Below, piece by piece: positions 54,233 through 63,822 of a DNA stretch of 64,000 nucleotides. The notes beneath the pieces were generated by a model, which did not search any database, was not told the origin of the DNA, and was given only the letters and a program-made list of their open reading frames with translations. The position numbers and the translations under genes are program-made. The DNA is from DUOA01 sp012839095 (lineage in GTDB: Bacteria; Bacillota; Clostridia; Caldicoprobacterales; DTU083): NCBI GenBank assembly GCA_050951505.1, contig JBMNJE010000011.1, positions 682,001 to 746,000 of the forward strand, read 5' to 3'. The stretch's first letter is position 1. Each line of letters begins with the position of its first letter.

Positions 54233-54973
54233 CTATATCATCAACCTGAGTGCAGCCACAATAGTTGCAGCAATTACCAGTTTTTTAAATACTTGTTCAT
54301 TGATCCGTTTAATAAAGAATACGCCAATCATAGCGCCTAACAGGATGAAAGGAATCATCAAAAATGTATACCTGACAGTTTCCCAGGAAATAGTTTCCCA
54401 TATAAATACGTGGAAGGGTACTTTTATTAGGTTTACAAAGAAAAAGAACCAGGCAGCAGTGCCCAGAAAGCGTTGTCTGTCATAGGATAAGGATAAAAGG
54501 TAGACACTCATTACCGGGCCTGCTGCATTTCCCACCATGGTGGAAAACCCAGCCATTATGCCTACCAATATATGGAGCCACCGGTTTTGAGGTACCTGAA
54601 GTTCTTTTTTTGAGGCCTCCCTGTAGAGCAGCAAGGCTGCACAGGCAATTACTATAAGACCCATCAGGAATTTAAAGTAAGTGTCGTTCAAATAACTGCC
54701 AATAACTGTACCCAGTATTATTCCTGCAACAGCCGGCGGCAGCAGGCGAAGTACATCCTTAAGCTTCCCATGCTTCCTGTAATGATATAAGGCAGGAATA
54801 TCGGCAAAAATTAGTGCAGTCAGCATGACCCCTGACGACAGTTTCCCTCCGAAAATATATGCAACAATAGCAACTGCGGGTAAAGTAGCACCTGTTATTC
54901 CCGTTTTGCCAAATCCGATTATGACTGCTGCTGCCGCCAGCAGCAGCAATTGAATATTTGTCAACCCAAACAT
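54233..54973 (-). CDS. TSUP/TauE-SafE family membrane transporter
   Basis: A 246-residue protein with about eight hydrophobic segments. The family text GFGKTGITGATLPAVAIVAY near the N-terminus and MAGFSTMVGNAAGPVMSVYLL in the second half are diagnostic of TSUP (sulfite/organosulfonate exporter) proteins. Substrate is unknown. GGAG lies six bases before the ATG. It is 56 bases after the EamA transporter gene and may share its transcript. Confidence 0.92.
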   Translation of the reverse strand: MFGLTNIQLLLLAAAAVIIGFGKTGITGATLPAVAIVAYIFGGKLSSGVMLTALIFADIPALYHYRKHGKLKDVLRLLPPAVAGIILGTVIGSYLNDTYFKFLMGLIVIACAALLLYREASKKELQVPQNRWLHILVGIMAGFSTMVGNAAGPVMSVYLLSLSYDRQRFLGTAAWFFFFVNLIKVPFHVFIWETISWETVRYTFLMIPFILLGAMIGVFFIKRINEQVFKKLVIAATIVAALRLMI

Positions 54974-55029
54974 TTTTTACTCCAATCCGATCCGAACACT
55001 GCTGACAGTTGATTTTAACTCTATTACTG

Positions 55030-55980
55030 TCATACATGCTTAGTATTCATATACCGTTTTGTCTGACTCAAAACATTAATTGCTTTTCTTCCACCTAACT
55101 GAGAAATCAAGACTCCGGACAGCATTAGAATACAGCCTGTATACCCCTTCCAGTTCATGGTTTCATTCAGAATGATGATCCCGCCGGCCAAGGCAAAGAC
55201 TGACTCCAGGCTCATTATAATAGCTGCATGGGAGGCTCTTGCATGCCTTTGTCCAACCACCTGCAGCGTATATGCTATTCCAACTGAAAATACACCGCCA
55301 TATATTATAGGTATCGCTGCATTTAATATATCGGTCAGTGAAATTTCTTCCACAAACAGTGCTGTTATAAGGCTTAATACAGAGCATGTCATGTACTGTA
55401 CAAAGGAAAGCTTCAGGGTATCCAGTCTTTGTGAATATTGATTGATCAGAAGTATATGTGCAGAAAAGAAAAAGGAGCACAGAAAAACAAGGAAATCACC
55501 TCTGGAAATGGTGAAATTCTCCTCCACACTGATAAGATATAGTCCTGCTATGGCTATAATTGCCGCTGCCCATATCCTAATACCGGTCCTGTGTCCCAGA
55601 AATATCCCAAATGCCGGCACCAATATAATATAAAAACCCGTTATAAATGCTGCCTTACCTGCTGAAGTATCTTTCAAGCCTATCTGCTGCAGGCCGGCAG
55701 CTGCAAAAAGAAGAAACCCGGCCAGAATTCCTGCCTTGAGGAGAGAATTATCACCAGCAGAATTTTCTATCCATATGCCTTGGCCTTTGCTCTTGTTTTG
55801 CTTTTTTCTCTGAATCAGCATGAGCGGAAGTAGAGAAAAGGAGCCTAAAGCAAATCGAATTCCGTTGTAGGTAAAGCTGCCTGTATATTGGGCCCCAACT
55901 CTTTGTGCCACAAAGGCAAAACCCCATATTACTGCTGCCAGAGTCAGCAGAATGGAAGCCTTTAACTCGTTTTTCTTCAT
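55030..55980 (-). CDS. EamA/DMT family transporter
   Basis: A 316-residue protein with ten hydrophobic segments in two EamA repeats: LAAVIWGFAFVAQRVG and NGIRFALGSFSLLPL in the first, YGGVFSVGIAYTLQVVGQ and SLESVFALAGGIIILNETMNWKGYTGCILMLSGVLIS (in parts) in the second. DMT exporters handle amino acids or metabolites; substrate unknown. Confidence 0.92.
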   Translation of the reverse strand: MKKNELKASILLTLAAVIWGFAFVAQRVGAQYTGSFTYNGIRFALGSFSLLPLMLIQRKKQNKSKGQGIWIENSAGDNSLLKAGILAGFLLFAAAGLQQIGLKDTSAGKAAFITGFYIILVPAFGIFLGHRTGIRIWAAAIIAIAGLYLISVEENFTISRGDFLVFLCSFFFSAHILLINQYSQRLDTLKLSFVQYMTCSVLSLITALFVEEISLTDILNAAIPIIYGGVFSVGIAYTLQVVGQRHARASHAAIIMSLESVFALAGGIIILNETMNWKGYTGCILMLSGVLISQLGGRKAINVLSQTKRYMNTKHV

Positions 55981-56246
55981 TCACATAACTTCCTTTTGTT
56001 TTAGTATTGAAATCTTACTTATATCTTCCAAGCCTGGTTATAACAGCATTAAGCATTAGTTTAACATATTTCCGATAAAAAAAGTAGAAATTATTGATCG
56101 ATTGACTTCTGATCAGGAAGCCGATAAAACGGACATGATACCGGGTGTAAGGAAATCACATTGATTAACCTTCCAAAAATGTGTATTATTAGCTGGAACG
56201 GGCTTATTAACATAAGAATCCGCTTGGATAGAAAGTGAGGATGTGG

Positions 56247-56879
56247 ATGAGAAAACCTGACAGAAATTTTTATTCAAAATCAGGAGTGGAACTTGCCAAA
56301 GCACTTTTGGGCTGTCATTTGGTACACTCCTCAGAGCATGGCAGGCTTATCGGAAAAATCGTGGAAACTGAGGCGTATATGGGAGCTATGGACAAAGCTG
56401 CCCATTCATATAATAACAGGAGAACCAAACGTACGGAAGTAATGTTTGGTCCCCCGGGATATGCTTATGTATATTTGATTTACGGCATGTACTATTGCGC
56501 TAATGTAGTAGCTGCTGATCAGGATATTCCTCAGGCGGTACTGATCCGTGCTCTTGAGCCGGTGGAAGGGATGGAAAAAATGGCAGTGCTGCGCTATGGG
56601 AAACAATTCGAAGAGTGTTCCAGGAGGGAAATCATAGGACTGACCAATGGACCGGGTAAGCTATGTCAGGCTATGAACATCACCGGTCGAAACAATGGCC
56701 AGGATTTATGCGGCAGAGAACTCTATCTGCTGAAGGGCGAGACTCCGCCTGCAGAAGATGTTGTCAACACCACCCGGATTAACATAGGATACGCAGAGGA
56801 AGCCATACATTTTCCCTACCGTTTTTACATCAAAAGCAGCCCTTACGTATCAGTCAGGGATCGAAGCAAGGAATCATGA
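56247..56879 (+). CDS. DNA-3-methyladenine glycosylase (AAG/MPG type)
   Basis: A 210-residue base-excision enzyme removing alkylated purines. Seen: FYSKSGVELAKALLGCHLV, IVETEAYMGAMDKAAHSYNNRRTKRTEVMFGPPGYAYVYLIYGMYYCANVV (in parts, with the catalytic Glu and the intercalating Tyr region), ALEPVEGM and TNGPGKLCQAMNI. Start ATG 56247 lies six bases after GAGG; two upstream in-frame starts fall in or before that site. Its end overlaps the convergent PfpI-type gene by 6 bases. Confidence 0.93.
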   Translation: MRKPDRNFYSKSGVELAKALLGCHLVHSSEHGRLIGKIVETEAYMGAMDKAAHSYNNRRTKRTEVMFGPPGYAYVYLIYGMYYCANVVAADQDIPQAVLIRALEPVEGMEKMAVLRYGKQFEECSRREIIGLTNGPGKLCQAMNITGRNNGQDLCGRELYLLKGETPPAEDVVNTTRINIGYAEEAIHFPYRFYIKSSPYVSVRDRSKES

Positions 56880-57422
56880 ATACAGAATGTTCTTCTTCAA
56901 TTGGTTGGCTTTTTCCTCCCCGATAAGATATCTGACAATTTCTATGGCAAAGCCTGCAGCCAATGCAGGCCCTCGTGCCGTAATTATGCTTCCGTCTCTT
57001 ACAACCCCCTGCTCCTGGTAGTCTGCCCCCGGTAATTGATCCTGAAAACCGGGATAGGAAGTTATCTTCCTGCCCTCTATTATTCCGGCCCGTTCCAAAA
57101 CTATGGGTCCGGCACATATTGCTGCTGTCAGTTTCTTGTCTTTATTCATATCCCTTACTAACTCAATAACCCTGTTATTATCCCTCAAATTGGTTGCTCC
57201 GGGCAAGCCGCCGGGTATAACCACACCGTCGTATAAGCCCGCATCCGGGATGTCGTCTATTGTTAAATCAGCCAATACAGAGATATAATGCGAGCCTTTG
57301 ACTTCTCTTTTCCTTGAGACAGACACCATATCAACTTCTATATTCATTCTTCTCAGGTAATCCACCACTGTGAGAGCTTCCACTTCTTCAAATCCATCTG
57401 CCAGAAAAACCATTATCTTCAT
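56874..57422 (-). CDS. DJ-1/PfpI family protein
   Basis: About 182 residues, with LADGFEEVEALTVVDYLRR, GLYDGVVIPGGLPGATNL and the nucleophile cysteine in TAAICAGPIVL. The sequence groups with DJ-1/YajL-type proteins reported to protect against reactive aldehydes or act as chaperones; activity is not provable from sequence. Two adjacent ATGs exist; 57422 has the better spacing to AAGG. Confidence 0.92.
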   Translation of the reverse strand: MKIMVFLADGFEEVEALTVVDYLRRMNIEVDMVSVSRKREVKGSHYISVLADLTIDDIPDAGLYDGVVIPGGLPGATNLRDNNRVIELVRDMNKDKKLTAAICAGPIVLERAGIIEGRKITSYPGFQDQLPGADYQEQGVVRDGSIITARGPALAAGFAIEIVRYLIGEEKANQLKKNILYS

Positions 57423-57505
57423 CATTTCACCTTCCCTGTCCAAATATTCCTATAGCCAGTGTAACAAGCATAAAAAAGTTTGTCAAACGGCTGAAAAATG
57501 AAAAA

Positions 57506-58741
57506 TTAAGTCTGATTTGCTGCGTGCAGGCCTGCCAGATAACCTGAGGACCAGGCCCACTGCAGATTATAACCTCCGCACATGCCGTCAATATCCATTA
57601 TCTCACCTGCTATATATAAACCCTTCACCAGTCTGGATTCCATGGTATTCGGGTTGATTTCACGGGTGTCAATACCGCCTGCAGTTATCTGTGCACTGGG
57701 CCAGCTCCTGGTACCCCGGATCTTGAATCTCCAGTCAGTCAGTAGCTTTGCAATATGTTCGATTTCCAATGCAGATAAATCTGACACACGTCTTTTTAGG
57801 TCATCAATACCTGCTTCCATCAATACAACAGATATAAGACGTTTGTTAATTAAACCCACAAAGCTGAACTCTACAGTTTTTGAAGGTGCATATTCTATTC
57901 TCCTGATAATAAGCTCCTTTACCTCATCCATACTCATTTCATCCATAAGTACCACTTTTAGTATAGGCTCTTTATATTGACTTAGAAGTTCCCCGGCTTT
58001 TCGGCTGATTTGCAGTATGGGCGGCCCGGAAATTCCATAATTGGTAAAGAGGATTTCACCTTTGTCCTGTGCAATTATTTTTTTATTATATATAACTTCA
58101 GCCCTGCCTTTGAATTTTACACCCTCTATTCTTTTGAAATAGGGTCCTTCCAGCATGAGTTGAACCAAAGCGGGAAATATGCCGGTGATTCGATGTCCCA
58201 GATCTGCTGCCAGCTTCAGGCCGTTCCCATCGGAACCGCTTGATGGCATAGCTTTGCCCCCAGCAGCCAGAATAACCCGATCCCCCTCGTAGATTTTTCC
58301 GTCTTCCGTACCTATAAGAAATTTTTCCCCCTTTTTGACAAGACTTGATACAAATGCATTGCAGATAATCCTGACACCTGACTGTTGCAGTTCGTGCAGC
58401 AAGACATCCAGAATGCTTGAAGCCTGATCCGACATGGGAAAAACTTTGCCGTACTCCTCAATCTTATGCTGTATTCCAAGCTCCTCAAAGAACTGGATTG
58501 TCTGCTCAGGTGAAAAAGCTGCCAACGCCCCATAAACAAATTTTGGATTGCTGCCGCTATAGGATTCTGCATCCGCATTGACGTTGGTAAAGTTGCACCG
58601 TCCATTTCCCGTAGCCAGAAGTTTTTTGCCCACTCTAGGATTGCGTTCCAGAATGGTTACCCATGCTCCCTGTCTTCTGGCGGATATGGCTGCAATCATG
58701 CCGGCTGCTCCTCCGCCGATGATTATTACATGTTTCTTCAT
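57506..58741 (-). CDS. HI0933-type (BaiN-like) FAD-dependent flavoprotein
   Basis: A 411-residue flavoprotein: FAD site IIGGGAAGMIAAISARRQGA, LLATGNGRCNFTN, ILAAGGKAMPSSGSDGNG, TAGGIDTREINPNTMESRLVKGLYIAGEIMDIDGMCGGYNLQWAWSSGYLAG (in parts). The family includes BaiN, tied to bile-acid reduction in some Clostridia, but most members are uncharacterised. GAGG is ten bases before the ATG. Confidence 0.93.
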   Translation of the reverse strand: MKKHVIIIGGGAAGMIAAISARRQGAWVTILERNPRVGKKLLATGNGRCNFTNVNADAESYSGSNPKFVYGALAAFSPEQTIQFFEELGIQHKIEEYGKVFPMSDQASSILDVLLHELQQSGVRIICNAFVSSLVKKGEKFLIGTEDGKIYEGDRVILAAGGKAMPSSGSDGNGLKLAADLGHRITGIFPALVQLMLEGPYFKRIEGVKFKGRAEVIYNKKIIAQDKGEILFTNYGISGPPILQISRKAGELLSQYKEPILKVVLMDEMSMDEVKELIIRRIEYAPSKTVEFSFVGLINKRLISVVLMEAGIDDLKRRVSDLSALEIEHIAKLLTDWRFKIRGTRSWPSAQITAGGIDTREINPNTMESRLVKGLYIAGEIMDIDGMCGGYNLQWAWSSGYLAGLHAANQT

Positions 58742-58961
58742 ATTTGAATTTCCTCTTTTTCCTTGCTAGTTCTTTTTTGTTATTATCTCCGTCTTTCTTA
58801 AGTCTCCATATAGTTTTGCACTCCTACGCCTCTGAGTCTCACACTGCTATAGAATATTATTTTATATTTTATCAGAAAAAACACTGCTTGTTATAAACCT
58901 CCAGAGTGTTGCAGGTAAAGAGACAAGGTGGTAAGATGAGAACAAGGGAGTGTGAACAGAT

Positions 58962-59372
58962 ATGAATAATATAAGAGCCAAATTGATGCGTTTTATGTAT
59001 GGAAGATACGGAATGGATCAACTTACCATTGGTCTGATTATCATATATTTCATATTATTTTTTGTTAACGTTTTTACTCGCATTTTCATTCTTGATTTGC
59101 TTATGTGGGCAGTTCTCATCTGGTCGCTGTTTCGTTCCCTCTCCAGAAACATCCATGCCAGGCAAAAGGAGAACCGTGCTTTCCTGAAGTTTTGGAATCC
59201 TGTCAGATCTGAAGCAAAACTTCTTCTTCGCCGGCTGAGGGAGGGCCGGACCTACCGATTCCGGAGATGTTCACGCTGCAGAACGATACTTCGTCTTCCC
59301 CGCCGTACAGGCAAGCTCTCCGTCAGATGTCCCCGCTGTCAGAATCGCTTTCAGGTGCGTATTTTCTTTTAA
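58962..59372 (+). CDS. Small membrane protein with C-terminal zinc-ribbon-like motif
   Basis: A 136-residue protein I do not recognise by name. It has one or two hydrophobic segments (residues ~20-50), a basic region rich in Arg, and a C-terminal four-Cys motif CSRC...CPRC with 17 residues between, likely a zinc ribbon. The ribosome site GGGAG is about eleven bases before the ATG. Its stop overlaps the convergent Crp/Fnr gene by 4 bases. Confidence 0.75.
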   Translation: MNNIRAKLMRFMYGRYGMDQLTIGLIIIYFILFFVNVFTRIFILDLLMWAVLIWSLFRSLSRNIHARQKENRAFLKFWNPVRSEAKLLLRRLREGRTYRFRRCSRCRTILRLPRRTGKLSVRCPRCQNRFQVRIFF

Positions 59373-60172
59373 GAGATCATCAGACCATCCATATCCAGTA
59401 TCTGAATTTTCCGGCTTGTCATCTGCCTTATATAACCCAGCGTTTCCAATTCGGCAAGTTTCCTGCTGATGGTTTCCGGTGTAGTGCCCAGATAAGACGC
59501 CAGGTCCTTGCGGGTCATCGGCAGGGTTATTTCCATACCTGTGCCCTGATTCTCCATGCATTCCAGCAGATATAGGGCAATGCGTGTCTCCACCCGTTCT
59601 GTAGCTACACGGGCTGCCTGTTTTTCCGACTCATCCAGCCGATTGGAAAACTCATTCAAAATTCTTAAGGCAATTGTAGGATATTGCATCAGAAACTTCT
59701 CCAGGTCATCCCTGACAATCATACATACATCAGTATCAACCATTGCCTCTGCAAATGACTCATGTACTGACCGACGAAACAATGCAAGTTCTCCTGTAAA
59801 GTCACCGGGCTGCAAAATTCTCAGCAGCTGTTCTCTTCCTGATTCGGACAGACGGTAAATCCGAATCCTCCCCTTGCTCACTATATAAAGAGAATCCGAC
59901 TCTTGTCCGGCATGATAAATAATATCACCTTTTTTGAAATGCGCTGTTCTGGTGGTACTTATGATTTCATCCAGCTGTTCATCATCCAGATGATTGAATA
60001 TGGGAACCCTGGTGATGCAGGCCTTTGAATGGATACAAGTTTCACCATGGCAGCTGCATTCATTGATATCAGAACAGCAGGCTTGTTCATGCTTATCATG
60101 AGGCTGATTATGTAAATCGGGCTGGTGCTGCTTTTTGCTGTCCAGGCAATGATTGTCCCGCCGCTTTGTCAT
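59369..60172 (-). CDS. Crp/Fnr family regulator with a Cys/His-rich N-terminal extension
   Basis: About 267 residues. Residues 1-~55 are rich in Cys and His (C9, C32, C33, C39, C41, C46, C52 and seven His). A cyclic-nucleotide-binding-fold sensor domain follows (HFKKGDIIYHAGQESDSLYIVSKGRIRIY, in parts) and then an HTH with TRKDLASYLGTTPETISRKLAELE. Fnr proteins carry an N-terminal Fe-S cluster; here the spacing is unlike E. coli Fnr and metal or redox sensing is inferred. ATG 60172 is nine bases after GAGG. Confidence 0.9.
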   Translation of the reverse strand: MTKRRDNHCLDSKKQHQPDLHNQPHDKHEQACCSDINECSCHGETCIHSKACITRVPIFNHLDDEQLDEIISTTRTAHFKKGDIIYHAGQESDSLYIVSKGRIRIYRLSESGREQLLRILQPGDFTGELALFRRSVHESFAEAMVDTDVCMIVRDDLEKFLMQYPTIALRILNEFSNRLDESEKQAARVATERVETRIALYLLECMENQGTGMEITLPMTRKDLASYLGTTPETISRKLAELETLGYIRQMTSRKIQILDMDGLMIS

Positions 60173-60257
60173 TCTGTGCATCCTCACTTCCGTACTGCAA
60201 TTAAAATATATATGGGCATCAGCAAATTAAAAATACATTCTGTCATGCTGATTTCTA

Positions 60258-61076
60258 TCAAGCGGCTGCTATGAAATAAATAATCACCAGGAGACCCAAT
60301 ACAATGCGATACCAACCGAAAACTTTGAAATCGTTTTGCTTGACATAGCTCAGCAGAAATCGAATAGCTCCTATCGAGACAACAAACGCCACTGCCATGC
60401 CGGTTAAGAGGATGGCAATTTCCATTCCGGTAAAAGAAAATCCAAACTTAACCAGCTTTAGTGCACTGGCACCAAACATTACCGGTATGGACAGGAAAAA
60501 AGAGAATTCTGCAGCAACAGAACGTGAGGTTCCCAGAAGTATTGCCCCCAGTATTGTTGCCCCGGAGCGGGATGTACCGGGAATAAGCGAGAGAACCTGA
60601 AACATGCCAATCAGAAAGGCAGTCTTATAGGAAAGAGCATTCAAGGTGTCGTATACTGCCCTGCGATTCCTGTTTCTGTTTTCTGCTATGATAAACAGCA
60701 CTCCATAGAGGATCAGAGTAACTGCAACCGTAATATAGTTGTACAGATGCTGGTCCAGCCAGTCGTCAAATAAAAACCCCAGAACGGCTGCCGGTATCAC
60801 CCCAATGACTACCTTATACCAAAGAGTCATCGTTTCTTTTTTCTGCCGGGTTGTCTTGCCGGATGAAAAGGGATTAAGCCTCTGGAAGTACAACAGAAGG
60901 ACAGCAAGAATTGCTCCCAACTGGATTACTACAAGAAACATCTCCCTGAAGCTGTCTGTTACATCCAGTTGGATTAGTTCATCAAGCAATATCATGTGAC
61001 CGGTGCTGCTTATGGGCAGCCACTCGGTAATTCCTTCCACTATGCCCCAGAGAACCGCTTTTAAAATTTCCAGCAT
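60258..61076 (-). CDS. uppP: Undecaprenyl-diphosphatase UppP (BacA)
   Basis: A 272-residue membrane phosphatase that recycles undecaprenyl pyrophosphate for cell-wall synthesis and can give bacitracin tolerance. Both active-site motifs are intact: GIVEGITEWLPISSTGHM near the N-terminus and LIPGTSRSGATI. About eight hydrophobic segments. Confidence 0.97.
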   Translation of the reverse strand: MLEILKAVLWGIVEGITEWLPISSTGHMILLDELIQLDVTDSFREMFLVVIQLGAILAVLLLYFQRLNPFSSGKTTRQKKETMTLWYKVVIGVIPAAVLGFLFDDWLDQHLYNYITVAVTLILYGVLFIIAENRNRNRRAVYDTLNALSYKTAFLIGMFQVLSLIPGTSRSGATILGAILLGTSRSVAAEFSFFLSIPVMFGASALKLVKFGFSFTGMEIAILLTGMAVAFVVSIGAIRFLLSYVKQNDFKVFGWYRIVLGLLVIIYFIAAA

Positions 61077-61118
61077 CTGATATTCACTCCCGCTTTTTGG
61101 TTGTCTCTTCGGCTCCTG

Positions 61119-62195
61119 CTATCTTTTCACCCGTGCATTTCCCTGCCAGATGCTCCATACCTGTTCCTCATCTGCCGGCTGAGCATAGTCGGTCAGGAAG
61201 GTGGTTGCCATAGCACCGGTAGACCAGCCGAACTGCAGCCATTTTTCAGGTTCCCAGCCCCTTAGGATTCCATAGAGCAGCCCTCCTACAAAGCCATCAC
61301 CGCCGCCTATCCTGTCCAGTACATGGATTTCCCGGAGCTCCGCAACATGCCAGTTATCACCCTCATGAAGTATGGCTCCCCATAAGTGGGTGTTGGCACT
61401 GATCACCTGACGCAGGGTGTTTGCAAATACCGTGGTATCTGGAAATGTTTTTTTGACACGTCCAATCATTTCTTTGAAACTGTCCAGTGCGGAATCGATA
61501 GCTTTACCTCCTGCTTCCGGCCCTTGAATGCCCAGACAAAGCTGATAATCCTCTTCGTTTCCTATTAATATATCAGAGATGCCGGCAATTTCAGTAAATA
61601 TTTCTCTTAATTCTTCTTCCCGATTTTTCCAGAAGGAAGCCCGGTGATTAAGGTCGAAAGATATTCTGGTTCCATGCTTTTTAGCATAGCGTGCAAGTTC
61701 CAGGCAAAATATACTGGTTTCATGTGAGAGTGCGGCTATCAGACCGGAAATATGGAGAATTTGCACTCCTTCTTTCTTGAACAATCGTTCCAGATCGAAG
61801 TCATCAGCACTTAGAGTCAGACCTACTTCACCAGCTCTGTCATTATGTACTCTTGGCCCTCTGACACCAAATCCGCTGTCGGCTATGTTAAACTGATGGC
61901 GATAGCCCCACGGCCCCCCCTGCGGCACATCCAAGCCTTCATATTCCATATGGCGGCTGGCCAGATTACTTTTAATCAAGGCAGAAATAGGGCTGTCTTT
62001 CACAAATTTGGTAAGCACCTTAACTCGCAGCCCTAAATAGGAAGAAATACTTGCCACATTGGTTTCCGCACTGGTAACCTGCATTTTAAAAGTGTCACTG
62101 CAATGAACCGGTTGTCCGTCCACCGGAGTAATTCTTACCCCGATGCTGGTGGGTACCACAAGTGCATAGGTATAGTCTTTACGCAGCTCCATCAC
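61119..62195 (-). CDS. PfkB-family sugar kinase, probably 2-keto-3-deoxygluconate kinase
   Basis: A 358-residue ribokinase-fold enzyme. The catalytic PfkB motif is DRIGGGDGFVGGLLYG (the Asp is the base), and ISFDLNHRASFW and LIGNEEDYQL match the KDG-kinase branch. The N-terminus is divergent from the usual G-G-N start. Start is GTG 62195 (eight bases after GGAGG) or ATG 62192. Whether it acts on KDG is inferred; no pectin or uronate genes are adjacent. Confidence 0.85.
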   Translation of the reverse strand: MMELRKDYTYALVVPTSIGVRITPVDGQPVHCSDTFKMQVTSAETNVASISSYLGLRVKVLTKFVKDSPISALIKSNLASRHMEYEGLDVPQGGPWGYRHQFNIADSGFGVRGPRVHNDRAGEVGLTLSADDFDLERLFKKEGVQILHISGLIAALSHETSIFCLELARYAKKHGTRISFDLNHRASFWKNREEELREIFTEIAGISDILIGNEEDYQLCLGIQGPEAGGKAIDSALDSFKEMIGRVKKTFPDTTVFANTLRQVISANTHLWGAILHEGDNWHVAELREIHVLDRIGGGDGFVGGLLYGILRGWEPEKWLQFGWSTGAMATTFLTDYAQPADEEQVWSIWQGNARVKR

Positions 62196-62418
62196 TAAGA
62201 TCGCCTCCGTAGTCTTTTAATGCTGAAATAAATAAAAGAGAAAAACATTTCATAATTAACGCTGATATAATGAGATTATTGCATATATTGCTTTACCTGT
62301 CAATGTGTGGCAAACTTGAGTTTCTGCAGGATCCAGCCAATATTACCTTAAAAATATTATGTTATAGCATGAAAACAGCAAAAAATTAGGAATTCCACTA
62401 TCTATTTATTTTCGTCAT

Positions 62419-62457
62419 AAAAAATCCTACCCTGTGCTGCTGCACTACAGGCAGGAT
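62419..62457 (-). terminator. Terminator after the phosphofructokinase gene
   Basis: Minus-strand ATCCTGCCTGT / ACAGGGTAGGAT (one mismatch) followed by six T. It lies in the 281-base gap 62196-62476, which otherwise is AT-rich. Confidence 0.7.
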
Positions 62458-62476
62458 GCTAATAACTATATGACTG

Positions 62477-63757
62477 CTAAAAGTTGCATGGGGTATAAGC
62501 GGCAAGTTTCTTGGCCACAAACTCTTTTTTTATTCTGGCAAAACGCTGCAGTCCTGCCTCCATTTCAACCTTCGGCATGGAATCACCAATCAATGGTCTG
62601 GCATATTGTATGAAATCATCTGTTACATCTATGCCTGACGGAGCGATCCATTCCTTTGGAAGATATCTGACACTGTTGGCTATAGCTGACAGCGGTACAT
62701 GATCGTATCTAACGGTATAAGGTTGATCACTGGTTCTGAGTATGGTCACCATCCGGCCGTTTACTCCGGACAGCGCAAATTCCACTGCTTTTCGGCCAAG
62801 TATATAAGCCTCTTCCCTGTCAACTGTCGATGCATGCATCGATACGCCTCTCTGCAGTACACCCGGAACTTGGCCTGTTGCCTGGCCTCTTACCGGAAAA
62901 CCATGTTGGTTGAGTGCGTTTACCACAGTTTGCATGGCTGTAGTTTTGCTGGCACCGTACTCCACATGACCGAATCCATCTGTCAACTGACTTTCCGTAT
63001 CGGTCATGAAGCTTTCAGATACAACAACAATGCATCTTCCGCTTCTTATAAGTTCATTATCCACATTATCCAGCAGCTGCTCCATGGACAGATTGGATTC
63101 AGGGAGATAAAGCTGAAGAGGCATCTCCCTGTCGGGATCCGCCAGACGAGAGGCAGCTGTTATGAACCCTGAACTCCTTCCCATAGCCTGCAGAACGCTT
63201 ACACATTCTGATGTGCACATACCGCTATTTTCTTCATTTACATTCTGGATGATATTAGCCCAGTAACGGGCACAGCTGCCATAGCCGGGCGTATGATCTA
63301 TAAGCGTTCGTTCCTCGTCACCCAAGTCGTTATCGATGGTTTTCGGCACTCCCATAACTGTCAAATCAAGACTCCTCTGATTTGCCAGTTCTCTGACTTT
63401 GTTGGCAGTATCCATGGAATCATTGCCGCCTATATAAAAGAAGAATCCTACATCATGGGCTTCAAATACATCGATTATTCTTTCGAAGTCAGCGGAATTT
63501 TCACCCTTTAGTTTATACCTGCATGAGCCTATTGCACCGGCAGCAGGCGTGTTCCTGAGCCTCCTTATTTCTTCCATGGGCTGTTTTTTCATGTCTATCA
63601 GCTCTTCCAGGAGAACTCCTTCTATACCATGATGGGCTGCATAGACTGATTCAATTCTGTCGGACTCAAAACAAGCCTCTAATACTCCCTGCAGGGAAGA
63701 ATTGATAACCGGCGAAGGCCCGCCGGACTGTGCAACCAAGACATTTCGCTTACTCAT
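62477..63757 (-). CDS. 6-phosphofructokinase, pyrophosphate-dependent type
   Basis: A 426-residue PFK: VAQSGGPSPVINSSLQG for the phosphate donor, FFYIGGNDSMDTA, and VPKTIDNDL with the catalytic Asp. The Asp after GGN (position of Gly104 in E. coli ATP-PFK, which reads GGDGS) and the Lys in PKTIDND mark pyrophosphate as likely donor; note GGND rather than GGDD. It is reversible and can work in glycolysis or gluconeogenesis. A TAAACTCCTCC-type ribosome site (minus AGGAGG) precedes the ATG. Confidence 0.92.
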   Translation of the reverse strand: MSKRNVLVAQSGGPSPVINSSLQGVLEACFESDRIESVYAAHHGIEGVLLEELIDMKKQPMEEIRRLRNTPAAGAIGSCRYKLKGENSADFERIIDVFEAHDVGFFFYIGGNDSMDTANKVRELANQRSLDLTVMGVPKTIDNDLGDEERTLIDHTPGYGSCARYWANIIQNVNEENSGMCTSECVSVLQAMGRSSGFITAASRLADPDREMPLQLYLPESNLSMEQLLDNVDNELIRSGRCIVVVSESFMTDTESQLTDGFGHVEYGASKTTAMQTVVNALNQHGFPVRGQATGQVPGVLQRGVSMHASTVDREEAYILGRKAVEFALSGVNGRMVTILRTSDQPYTVRYDHVPLSAIANSVRYLPKEWIAPSGIDVTDDFIQYARPLIGDSMPKVEMEAGLQRFARIKKEFVAKKLAAYTPCNF

Positions 63758-63822
63758 TTAAACTCCTCCAAACAATTTCAGGAATGCCCCCTGAAGCACT
63801 CTATTGTATCTATTGACATCTA

